DNA of 6,641 nucleotides from Kiloniellales bacterium (GTDB taxonomy: Bacteria; Pseudomonadota; Alphaproteobacteria; Kiloniellales; JAKSBE01), in NCBI GenBank assembly GCA_030067055.1, contig JASJAL010000375.1, forward strand, positions 1 to 6,641. The letters run 5' to 3'. The translations under genes were made by a program, and so were the position numbers. This document shows, piece by piece, positions 1 to 6,641 of this stretch; position 1 is the first letter of the stretch, and each line of letters begins with the position of its first letter. Below the pieces are notes generated by a model, which saw only the letters and a program-made list of their open reading frames with translations, was not told where the DNA came from and did no database searches.

Positions 1-1362
<1,362 letters not shown>

Positions 1363-1398
1363 GACACCGGAGACCTTACCGGCGCGTTCGGTGAGTGT

Positions 1399-1419
1399 TT
1401 GGTGGGCCGGCCCAGCCAA
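1399..1419. repeat. Near-perfect palindrome in the uvrA-cyclase gap
   Basis: TTGG-T-GGGCC is followed directly by GGCCC-AG-CCAA, an inverted repeat with one unpaired or mismatched position on each arm. It lies 36 nt after the uvrA stop and 60 nt before the cyclase start. There is no T-run after it, so it is not a standard rho-independent terminator. It could be an operator-like dyad for the cyclase gene, a weak terminator, or chance in GC-rich DNA. Confidence 0.3.
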
Positions 1420-1478
1420 CCCATATTGATTGGCAAGGGCGGCACGGCGCAGTATCGGCAATCAGCGTGGCGGAAGGC

Positions 1479-2726
1479 ATGAACGACATTCCCGACGCGA
1501 AAAGCCCAGATCAGGGCCAACGCGAAACCTCCCGTCGCGTTGCCAAGACCCCGCGCCGGGTCATCGTGGACTGGCTGCTGGAAGAGCGGCTGCGGTCGAC
1601 ACGGCCGACCCTTATCTTTGATCAGTTCTGCCGGCGCCTGGTCGAGGCCGGCGTGCCCCTGGATCGGGCGACCTTCCATTCGCCGCAGCTGCACCCGCAG
1701 ATCCGCACCACCGGCATTTTCTGGCACCGCGAGGCCGGCGGCGCGCAAGAGATGCAGCGCGGCCACGGCATCGAGGACATGCCGATCTACAAGGACAGCC
1801 CGATCCGCTGGATCTACGAGGGCAACCCGGCGCTCCACGTCCGGATCGAGGAAGGCGAAGGCAAGCTGAAGTTCCCCATCCTCGAAGACCTACGCAGGCA
1901 GGGCTACCGGGACTACACAATCCGGCCCTTGCCCTTCTCGACCGGCCGGATCAACGCCATCGGCTTCTCGACCCGCAACCCGGACGGCTTCAGCGAGACG
2001 GACATCGAGCTGATCGACGACGTGCTGCCCGCGCTGGGCGCCGTCCTGGAACTGCGCCACCTGATGCGCACGGCGCGGAGCCTGCTCGACGCCTACGTCG
2101 GGCCGCGCACCGGCCGCAAGATCCTCAACGGCACGGTCAAGCGGGGCGACGGCGAGGAGATCAACGCGGTGCTGTGGTACTGCGACCTGCGCGACTTCAC
2201 GGTGATGTCCGAGCGCCTGCCGCGGGACGAGCTGATCGCCCTGCTGAACGACTACTTCGAGCAGATGGCCGCACCCGTCGAGGCCTATGGCGGCGAGATC
2301 CTGAAGTTCATCGGCGATGCCATCCTGGCGATCTTTCCGATCACCGACGGGATGAGCCCCCAGAAGGCCTGCTGCACCGCGATCGATGCGGCGCTCGAGG
2401 CGCTGCAGGGTCTGGACCGTCTGAACGAGACCCGCCGGGACGAGGGCCAGACGCCACTGCGCTGCGGCATCGCCCTGCACAAGGGCGACGTCATGTACGG
2501 CAACATCGGCGCGCCCGGACGGCTCGACTTCACGGTCATCGGCCCGGCGGTCAACCTGGTGACCCGGATCGAGGACAAGACCCGGGACCTGGAGCCGCCG
2601 ATCGTTTTTTCCCACAAGGTCGCCGAGCGCTGCGGCCGCCCGCACCGCTCTCTCGGCCGCCACGCCTTCAAGGGCATCGACGGCGACTGGGAGGTCTTCA
2701 CCTTGGCCGACGGTCCGGAAAGCTAG
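1479..2726 (+). CDS. Class III (IIIb-type) adenylate/guanylate cyclase with N-terminal GAF-like region
   Basis: A predicted soluble 415-residue nucleotide cyclase making cAMP (or cGMP) from the NTP. Residues 226-410 form a class III catalytic domain. The metal-binding aspartates are D236 (WYCDLRDFT) and D280 (KFIGDAILAIF), the base-recognising lysine is K276, and the transition-state pair is N359/R363 (AVNLVTRIED). The residue seven before the Asn, where class IIIa adenylyl cyclases have Asp, is T352 (DFTVIGPAVN). That Lys/Thr pairing is the class IIIb pattern, known from bicarbonate-responsive cyclases such as CyaC and soluble adenylyl cyclase. Residues about 45-195 look like a GAF-type sensor (ending FSETDIELIDDVLPALGAVL); this assignment is by pattern only. 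No membrane segment is visible. The frame is open upstream to a GTG at 1395, and a GTG also lies at 1467. ATG 1479 is preferred, although the purine-rich GGAAGG before it ends only one base upstream, so the start is uncertain. The gene is 116 nt downstream of uvrA on the same strand, with no functional link known. Confidence 0.93.
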   Translation: MNDIPDAKSPDQGQRETSRRVAKTPRRVIVDWLLEERLRSTRPTLIFDQFCRRLVEAGVPLDRATFHSPQLHPQIRTTGIFWHREAGGAQEMQRGHGIEDMPIYKDSPIRWIYEGNPALHVRIEEGEGKLKFPILEDLRRQGYRDYTIRPLPFSTGRINAIGFSTRNPDGFSETDIELIDDVLPALGAVLELRHLMRTARSLLDAYVGPRTGRKILNGTVKRGDGEEINAVLWYCDLRDFTVMSERLPRDELIALLNDYFEQMAAPVEAYGGEILKFIGDAILAIFPITDGMSPQKACCTAIDAALEALQGLDRLNETRRDEGQTPLRCGIALHKGDVMYGNIGAPGRLDFTVIGPAVNLVTRIEDKTRDLEPPIVFSHKVAERCGRPHRSLGRHAFKGIDGDWEVFTLADGPES

Positions 2727-2767
2727 GGTCGCCTGCGCTCAGACCGACGCGAACAACAAGACCGAAC

Positions 2768-2789
2768 TATATGTATTTATTAAATATTA
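2768..2789. other. AT-rich island in GC-rich intergenic DNA
   Basis: These 22 bases contain a single G or C, in sharp contrast to the surrounding sequence. The island sits between the cyclase stop and a hairpin that begins three bases further on. It could hold a -10 element, an easily melted site or a DNA-bending protein site. No convincing -35/-10 pair at normal spacing was found on either strand. Confidence 0.5.
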
Positions 2790-2791
2790 CG

Positions 2792-2817
2792 CCGTTAGAG
2801 AGGATTAGCTCTAACGG
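2792..2817. terminator. Perfect 9-bp hairpin, candidate terminator after the cyclase gene
   Basis: CCGTTAGAG (2792-2800) and CTCTAACGG (2809-2817) are perfect reverse complements separated by an 8-nt loop. The hairpin lies 65 nt after the cyclase stop and 110 nt before the next start, so a transcription terminator is the simplest role. Neither side has a true U-tract: the plus-strand RNA continues ACCTTGATC, and on the minus strand the stem is followed by mixed A/T. It could therefore instead be an RNA 3'-end stabiliser or a protein-binding dyad. Confidence 0.45.
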
Positions 2818-2927
2818 ACCTTGATCCGAGCCTGGCCCTGGCGCCGCGACTTTAACCAAAGCTTCACTCGCAAACGGCATAGGATGGGTCTCGACGGCAG
2901 TCAGCTCCTGGCCAAGGGACCTCGATC

Positions 2928-3542
2928 ATGTCGCCCTCCGATATTTCCGTGAGCCAACTCTGGATCGCCTTCGCGATCAGCTTCGCGTTGCTCGCCGCCA
3001 CCGTGGCCCTGATGCCCGGACTGCGGAGAGTCCTCCGGGATCCGCAACGAAGCAGCCGGAACACCGGAAGGCCTCAGGACTCCGAGAACCAGGAGTTCGC
3101 CGAGGCTGCGCCGGTCATCGCCTATCTGCTTCGAAGCGGCTTTCGCGGCGCCTGGGTGCGGCTGCGCCCTGCTGTGTCGGACAGCAAGCTGGCGATCCAG
3201 TTCGACAAGTACATCCGCGGACCCGGCGACTACGGAATCGAGCTGGTGTTCCCGGTGCTCAAGTGGTCGCGGGCATTCGCGCCGCAGGTCGAGGCCTATT
3301 GCGAAGACCAGGACCTGCCCCTCCGAATCCGGCCCAAGCTGAGCTCGCATGCCCGCGAAGCGATCTTCGTCGATTGCGGCCAGGACCCGGAACGTGCCTT
3401 CGAACTGGCGCGCCACATCTGGGTCGAGATATTCGGGCTCGAGGCTTCGGCTCCGCATCGCATCGAGCGCTATGGCCTGTCGACCGACGGCGAGCTCGTC
3501 GACAAGCCGGATCAGAAACCGCTGTCCTTTTCCGAAGCCTAG
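2928..3542 (+). CDS. Hypothetical protein with a single N-terminal membrane anchor
   Basis: I do not recognise this 204-residue protein. The start is well supported: AAGGGA at 2914-2919 lies 8 nt before ATG 2928. Residues 11-30 are a hydrophobic helix (LWIAFAISFALLAATVALMP), followed at once by a basic patch with RR and RDPQR. By the positive-inside rule this suggests a short N-terminus outside and the C-terminal domain in the cytoplasm. There is no lipobox and no clear signal-peptidase site. A polar linker (about 38-58) leads to a mixed alpha/beta domain (about 60-190) with many aromatic residues, for example KYIRGPGDYGIELVFPVLKW and ARHIWVEIFGLEA. No catalytic motif could be identified. It is probably transcribed alone, as the previous gene is more than 200 nt away with a hairpin between. 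It converges with the lipoprotein gene 29 nt downstream. Codon use resembles that of its neighbours, so there is no sign of recent transfer. Confidence 0.8.
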   Translation: MSPSDISVSQLWIAFAISFALLAATVALMPGLRRVLRDPQRSSRNTGRPQDSENQEFAEAAPVIAYLLRSGFRGAWVRLRPAVSDSKLAIQFDKYIRGPGDYGIELVFPVLKWSRAFAPQVEAYCEDQDLPLRIRPKLSSHAREAIFVDCGQDPERAFELARHIWVEIFGLEASAPHRIERYGLSTDGELVDKPDQKPLSFSEA

Positions 3543-3571
3543 CGATAACGCCGGGTCGCCGACAGTCGAGC

Positions 3572-4297
3572 TTATCTGGTCTGGCTGGTAACCTGATCGT
3601 CCTTGTCGCTCGCCAGCTCTTTCAGGTCGCTGCGCTCGCTGGTCGCCCGGAAGCGCCAGACCGGCGGCTCCCAGCCTTCCAGCCAAGCCTCGATGCCGAC
3701 AACCTCGGCGACGTGGCCGTTGCCGTGAAACCAGGAGTCGATGGCATAGCGGCCACGCTCTCCCTCCAGTTCGATCACGGTCGCGGTCAGGTGGGTGATC
3801 TCGCCGGGGATCCAGGCCCGGTGCACCGGCGTGCTGACCTCATGGTGGCGGAGCAGTCCTTCCTTCTCCAGCATGAGCAGGAAGCGGGTCGTGGTCACCG
3901 CCTCATCGACGCAGTCCTGCTGACCGCCCTCGCCGAACCCGGTCAAGGTACCGCCGACGTCACCGTCGGTGCCGGCCTTGGGGCCCGCAGCGAGCTCGAA
4001 GATGGAGACCGCCTCGGCGATCCGGGCCCGCTCGGTCGCGGCATCGGGCGCCGGCGTCCGCAGCGGCGCAGTGATTTCCGCCCACTCGGCGGGGCTCAGG
4101 CTGACCTTGCTTTCGGTTGCGCAGCCGTGGTCGCGACAGAGGGTGAAGTCGTCGGGCTGCAGCGGATTCTGCGAGCTGTAGGTGAGCGCCCTCTCGGCCC
4201 GGGGCAGGTTTTCACCATGATTGAAGAGACAGCCGGAAAGCACGGAGACCAGTGCCGAGAGGAAGACGCCTCGCCAGACAAATGAGCCGATTGCCAT
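3572..4297 (-). CDS. Putative outer-membrane lipoprotein with transglutaminase-like Cys-His-Asp pattern
   Basis: A 241-residue predicted lipoprotein. The N-terminus is a type II signal peptide (hydrophobic FLSALVSVLSG, then C23 in the lipobox LSGC). Residue 24 is Leu rather than Asp, which by the Lol sorting rule favours the outer membrane. The mature protein has a short Cys pair (C54, C59) and a conserved-looking core: QQDCVDEAVTTTRFLLMLEK (C129), GEITHLTATVIE (H169) and GRYAIDSWFHGNG (D187). The order Cys at the start of a helix, then His and Asp on strands, matches transglutaminase/papain-like folds, with C129-H169-D187 as the candidate triad. This is inference from spacing and no family was confirmed. 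The start is supported by GGGGT at 4303-4307, read on the minus strand, five bases before the ATG. The gene is divergent from trmFO and convergent with the gene at 2928-3542, so it is probably monocistronic. Confidence 0.82.
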   Translation of the reverse strand: MAIGSFVWRGVFLSALVSVLSGCLFNHGENLPRAERALTYSSQNPLQPDDFTLCRDHGCATESKVSLSPAEWAEITAPLRTPAPDAATERARIAEAVSIFELAAGPKAGTDGDVGGTLTGFGEGGQQDCVDEAVTTTRFLLMLEKEGLLRHHEVSTPVHRAWIPGEITHLTATVIELEGERGRYAIDSWFHGNGHVAEVVGIEAWLEGWEPPVWRFRATSERSDLKELASDKDDQVTSQTR

Positions 4298-4312
4298 GAT
4301 TCACCCCGTTGG

Positions 4313-4333
4313 CCCCGCCCGCCAAATGCGGGG
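4313..4333. repeat. 6-bp inverted repeat in the leader of the lipoprotein gene
   Basis: CCCCGC (4313-4318) and GCGGGG (4328-4333) are perfect complements around a 9-nt loop. They lie 15-36 nt upstream of the lipoprotein start, immediately before its Shine-Dalgarno sequence on the minus strand. In RNA this could be a small leader hairpin. A chance occurrence is possible in such GC-rich DNA. Confidence 0.3.
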
Positions 4334-4409
4334 AACTGGGCAGGGATAGTCCTTCAGATCCCGACGCAAGTCCAGTAACTTGCCCGTGCAATTGCGGCCG
4401 AGCTCCACA

Positions 4410-4430
4410 GGCCTTGCGGTTGACAAGGCC
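4410..4430. repeat. Inverted repeat overlapping a TTGACA box upstream of trmFO
   Basis: GGCCTT (4410-4415) and AAGGCC (4425-4430) form a perfect 6-bp inverted repeat with a 9-nt spacer. The TTGACA at 4420-4425 lies in the spacer and first base of the right arm. The position suits an operator that would block RNA polymerase, but the arms are short and there is no known regulator to assign. Confidence 0.3.
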
Positions 4431-4505
4431 CGGCAAATGGCGCGGAGTGGCCGTCGATCGGGCGGGCCCTTGCCGAGTCCGGCTGGACTCGATGCGGTGG
4501 GAAGA

Positions 4506-5891
4506 ATGCACGGCAAGACCCTGAAAAACCCTGAAAAGCCCGTCCACGTGGTGGGGGGCGGCCTGGCCGGCAGCGAGGCCGCCTGGCAGATCGCCCGGGC
4601 CGGCGTGCCGGTGGTTCTTCACGAGATGCGCCCGCAACGCGGCACCGAGGCCCACGTGACCGACGGCCTGGCCGAGTTGGTCTGCTCCAACTCCTTTCGC
4701 TCGGACGACGCCGAGGGCAACGCCGTCGGCCTCCTCCACGAAGAGATGCGGCGCTGCGATTCGCTGATCCTGGCCGCCGGCGATGCTCACAAGGTGCCGG
4801 CCGGCTCGGCGCTCGCGGTCGACCGGGTCGGCTTCTCCGACACCGTGACCGCCCGCCTGGAGGCCGAGCCCCTGGTCGAGGTCCGCCGTGAGGAGGTCGA
4901 CGGACTGCCGCCGGCGGACTGGGACTCTGTGATCCTGGCCACCGGCCCCCTCACCTCGCCAGCCTTGGCCTCCACCATCGCCGAGCTGACCGGCGAGGAC
5001 GAGCTGGCCTTCTTCGATGCCATCGCGCCCATCGTCCACAAGGAGTCCATCGACTTCGACAAGGCCTGGTTCCAGTCGCGCTACGACAAGCCGGGCCCGG
5101 GCGGGACAGGCGCGGACTACATCAACTGTCCTCTCGACCGGGATCAATACGAGGCCTTCCTCGACGCCCTGATCGCCGCCGACAAGACCGAGTTCAAGGA
5201 CTGGGAAAAGGACACGCCATACTTCGAGGGCTGCCTGCCGATCGAGGTCATGGCCGAGCGCGGCCGCGAGACCCTGCGCTACGGACCGATGAAGCCGGTC
5301 GGCCTGACCGATCCGCACCGGCCCGAAAAGCCGCACGCCGTGGTCCAGCTGCGCCAGGACAACGCCCTGGGCACGCTCTACAACATCGTCGGCTTCCAGA
5401 CCAAGCTGAAGTACGGCGAACAGACCCGGGTGTTCCGCATGATCCCGGGCCTGGAGACCGCGGAGTTCGCCCGCCTGGGCGGCATCCACCGCAACACCTT
5501 CATCAACTCGCCTGCGCTGCTCGACCGGACCTGCCGGCTCCGGGCCCAGCCCCGGCTGCGCTTCGCCGGCCAGATCACCGGCGTCGAGGGCTACGTCGAG
5601 AGCGCGGCCATCGGCCTCCTGACTGGGCGTTTCGCAGCCGCCGAGCGCCTCGGCCTGGAGATCGCCGCACCGCCGGAGACCACCGCGCTCGGCGCGCTGC
5701 TTCGCCACATCACCGGCGGCGCCGCGTCCGATACCTTCCAGCCGATGAACGTCAACTTTGGGCTTTTCCCGCCACTGCCGGCGGGTCAGGGCCGCCCACC
5801 GAAGGGCCGCGCGCGCAAGCAGGCCATGAGCCAGCGCGCCCTCGCCGACCTGCAGGCCTGGCTGGGCGGCCTGGCCCAGGCGGCCGAATAA
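4506..5891 (+). CDS. trmFO: TrmFO, folate/FAD-dependent tRNA (uracil-54-C5)-methyltransferase
   Basis: This 461-residue enzyme makes m5U54 (ribothymidine) in the T-loop of tRNA, using methylenetetrahydrofolate as carbon donor and FAD as cofactor. It is cytosolic. The N-terminal dinucleotide-binding motif is [18 protein letters not shown] (GGGLAG at residues 17-22). Family hallmarks include [89 protein letters not shown] and [15 protein letters not shown]. The two functional cysteines correspond to C60 (VCSNS) and C243 (EGCLP), matching C53 and C226 of the B. subtilis enzyme. Length is normal for the family. ATG 4506 leaves a short 12-residue lead before the FAD-binding strand, as expected. 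GGGAAG just before it is very close to the ATG, and an in-frame GTG at 4497 is an alternative. The frame stays open back to 4380, but that extension lacks family-like sequence. The gene is probably cotranscribed with the TerB-like gene 13 nt downstream. Confidence 0.97.
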   Translation: MHGKTLKNPEKPVHVVGGGLAGSEAAWQIARAGVPVVLHEMRPQRGTEAHVTDGLAELVCSNSFRSDDAEGNAVGLLHEEMRRCDSLILAAGDAHKVPAGSALAVDRVGFSDTVTARLEAEPLVEVRREEVDGLPPADWDSVILATGPLTSPALASTIAELTGEDELAFFDAIAPIVHKESIDFDKAWFQSRYDKPGPGGTGADYINCPLDRDQYEAFLDALIAADKTEFKDWEKDTPYFEGCLPIEVMAERGRETLRYGPMKPVGLTDPHRPEKPHAVVQLRQDNALGTLYNIVGFQTKLKYGEQTRVFRMIPGLETAEFARLGGIHRNTFINSPALLDRTCRLRAQPRLRFAGQITGVEGYVESAAIGLLTGRFAAAERLGLEIAAPPETTALGALLRHITGGAASDTFQPMNVNFGLFPPLPAGQGRPPKGRARKQAMSQRALADLQAWLGGLAQAAE

Positions 5892-5904
5892 GGAACCGAA
5901 GCAA

Positions 5905-6369
5905 ATGGTGCTCGAACTGCTCCGCGAAGGTCTCAAGAAACGCACCGCGCGCCAGCGCGACCGCCGCTTCCTGGAAGCGACCATGGCAGCCAGCGCGCTG
6001 GTGTCCTTTGCCGATGGCCAGGTCTGCTTCAACGAGCGCATGCGGCTCGACCAAATTCTGAATCATCTGCATCAACTGCGGGCCTTCGACGTCCACGAAG
6101 CAATCAACCACTTCAACAAGGTGATCGAGGACCTCAAGGCGGAGCCCGAAGAGGGCCATGCCCGGGCGATGGAAAGCGTCGAGGCCTTCGCCGGGGACGC
6201 GGCCTCGGCCCGGCTGATGGTCAGGGCAGCCTGCCATCTCTGCGTGGCGGACGGCGTGTTTACCGAGGGTGAGCAGGAGCAGATCGCCGAGCTCTGCGTG
6301 CTGCTGGACGTCAGCCCGGAGGACTGCGAGCTGGACGAGATCATCCGGGCCAGCAAGGAAGAAGCCTAG
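5905..6369 (+). CDS. TerB-like (tellurite-resistance TerB family) small protein
   Basis: A 154-residue, mostly helical, soluble acidic protein. It carries two related segments, FADGQVCFNE (residues 35-44) and VADGVFTEGE (114-123). Each is an Ala-Asp-Gly turn followed by an acidic residue and a long helix, the pattern of TerB-type domains. The repeat suggests two structurally similar halves around a variable middle. TerB proteins have clustered acidic residues and are thought to bind metal and to act in stress or envelope-associated complexes. The true role here is unknown, and tellurite resistance should not be inferred because no other ter genes are present. The basic N-terminus (GLKKRTARQRDRR) could contact nucleic acid or membrane. 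The start is supported by AGGA at 5891-5894, ten bases before the ATG and overlapping the last base of the trmFO stop. The 13-nt gap implies one operon with trmFO. The unit ends at the terminator at 6392-6414. Confidence 0.85.
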   Translation: MVLELLREGLKKRTARQRDRRFLEATMAASALVSFADGQVCFNERMRLDQILNHLHQLRAFDVHEAINHFNKVIEDLKAEPEEGHARAMESVEAFAGDAASARLMVRAACHLCVADGVFTEGEQEQIAELCVLLDVSPEDCELDEIIRASKEEA

Positions 6370-6391
6370 ATCGAGATCGGCTCCGAGGGCG

Positions 6392-6414
6392 CCACGCTCG
6401 AGCGTGGTTTTCTT
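6392..6414 (+). terminator. Rho-independent terminator of the trmFO-terB-like operon
   Basis: The stem CCACGC (6392-6397) and GCGTGG (6402-6407) pairs perfectly around a TCGA loop and is followed directly by TTTTCTT (6408-6414). It begins 22 nt after the stop of the TerB-like gene. A GC-rich stem, tight tetraloop and U-rich tail are the textbook form. Confidence 0.85.
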
Positions 6415-6448
6415 GATCTGTCTCAAAAAGTGTCAGCCCGAAGTCGAG

Positions 6449-6600
6449 TACAATTCATAGCTGTCAGGGGCGGCCATGGGGCGCGAAACCGCGGTCCTAT
6501 CGCCAGTCCCGAATTGTAGTTCGGCTTGGTGCGCCCGAACCTCGATACAACCAAAAAATGGGTTCGGTGTACGACTCTCGAGATAGGGAGAGACGGGGGC
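6449..6600 (+). promoter_or_regulatory. Candidate structured leader / RNA switch upstream of the gene at 6601
   Basis: The leader is dense in inverted repeats. TACAATTC (6449-6456) pairs with GAATTGTA (6511-6518), enclosing a strong hairpin GGGGCGCG-AAAC-CGCGGTCC (6478-6497, one mismatch and one G-U). CCGAACC (6535-6541) pairs with GGTTCGG (6561-6567). Alternatively TTGTA (6514-6518) plus TTCGG (6520-6524) can pair with CCGAA (6535-6539) plus TACAA (6546-6550), which excludes both previous pairings. CTCTC (6575-6579) can pair with GAGAG (6588-6592), covering part of the Shine-Dalgarno AGGGAG (6585-6590). This arrangement suits a bistable 5' UTR. It does not match a riboswitch class that I recognise. 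The same repeats could instead be DNA operators. TACAAT at 6449-6454 also resembles a -10 box, but no good -35 is placed 16-18 bp before it. Confidence 0.4.
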
Positions 6601-6641
6601 ATGACGCATCGCAAATTCGCGCTGCTCGTTCTGACAGCGCT
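6601..6641 (+). CDS. 5' end of a probable exported protein (3' end missing)
   Basis: Only 13 complete codons plus two bases are present: MTHRKFALLVLTA and then Leu. A basic residue pair (R4, K5) followed by a hydrophobic run is the start of a Sec-type signal peptide or a membrane anchor. The start is supported by AGGGAG at 6585-6590, ten bases before the ATG; a G-run at 6595-6599 is too close to serve. The protein's identity cannot be determined from this much. It has its own transcription unit, separated from the TerB-like gene by a terminator and the structured leader. Confidence 0.6.
   Translation, partial: MTHRKFALLVLTA

Larger units (their letters stand above)
4298..4505. promoter_or_regulatory. 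Divergent promoter region between the lipoprotein gene and trmFO
   Basis: This 208-nt gap must contain promoters for both flanking genes. A perfect TTGACA (-35 consensus) is at 4420-4425 on the plus strand. At 17-18 bp spacing only a poor GC-rich -10 (about 4443-4449) follows, so its use for trmFO is uncertain. No clear minus-strand promoter for the lipoprotein gene was found. Two short inverted repeats lie inside and are listed separately. The trmFO reading frame is open upstream to 4380, so part of this gap could be coding if trmFO started earlier. Confidence 0.4.

Noticed and set aside
1890..2663. 257-codon minus-strand frame opposite the cyclase
   Set aside because: It is antisense to a cyclase with all catalytic residues intact and has no supporting motif.
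2851..2885. Promoter for the gene at 2928 (TTTAAC with TAGGAT)
   Set aside because: The spacing is 23 bp, and no better -35 is found at 16-18 bp before TAGGAT.
3543..3571. Bidirectional terminator between the convergent genes
   Set aside because: The 29-nt gap shows no stable hairpin and no T-run on either strand.
3263..4285. 340-codon plus-strand frame overlapping two genes
   Set aside because: It overlaps the anchored protein in another frame and is antisense to the lipoprotein, whose signal peptide, lipobox and ribosome-binding site are convincing. The product is Arg/Ala/Gly-rich.
4212..6041. 609-codon open frame on the minus strand across trmFO
   Set aside because: It is a shadow of trmFO, which has complete family motifs. 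The antisense product has no recognisable motif and the biased composition expected of antisense GC-rich DNA.
6449..6454. TACAAT as a -10 promoter box
   Set aside because: A good -10 match, but no acceptable -35 hexamer at 16-18 bp. It remains possible but was not listed as a promoter.
6449..6522. Possible tRNA-like element (about 70 nt with a terminal stem)
   Set aside because: No T-loop GTTCRA element in the right place, no D-arm pattern and no plausible anticodon stem. It is better described as a structured leader.
6514..6551. TTGTAG or TTGGTG with TACAAC as a sigma-70 promoter
   Set aside because: Spacers of 26 and 14 bp are outside the normal range.

Overview
This window is GC-rich, with codon third positions almost always G or C. 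It reads as ordinary chromosomal DNA, most likely from an alphaproteobacterium, perhaps Rhodospirillales-like. That placement is inference. It rests on base composition, on the combination of TrmFO with a cyclase type that I associate with alphaproteobacteria, and on the overall style of the proteins. No mobile element, CRISPR array, tRNA or rRNA was seen.

Layout: (1) 1-1362, the 3' half of uvrA (nucleotide excision repair), cut by the window start. (2) 1479-2726, a class III nucleotide cyclase with an N-terminal sensor-like domain, downstream of uvrA on the same strand. (3) 2727-2927, a gap with a 22-nt AT-rich island and a perfect 9-bp hairpin. (4) 2928-3542, an unrecognised protein with one membrane anchor. 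(5) 3572-4297, minus strand, a lipoprotein with a possible transglutaminase-like Cys-His-Asp set, convergent with gene 4. (6) 4298-4505, a divergent promoter region. (7) 4506-5891, trmFO (folate/FAD-dependent tRNA m5U54 methyltransferase), followed 13 nt later by (8) 5905-6369, a small TerB-like protein, probably in the same transcript and closed by a clear rho-independent terminator at 6392-6414. (9) 6415-6600, a leader unusually rich in inverted repeats. (10) 6601 onward, the first codons of a probably exported protein, cut by the window end.

The genes do not form one pathway. They are separate housekeeping units (DNA repair, tRNA modification) next to a signalling enzyme and two poorly characterised envelope proteins. 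The most interesting part is the leader at 6449-6600. Two families of complementary segments alternate there (TACAATTC / GAATTGTA / TACAA and TTCGG / CCGAACC / GGTTCGG), so the RNA could adopt two mutually exclusive folds. A further short hairpin overlaps the Shine-Dalgarno sequence of the downstream gene. This is the best candidate for an undescribed regulatory element, but it is read by eye and unproven.
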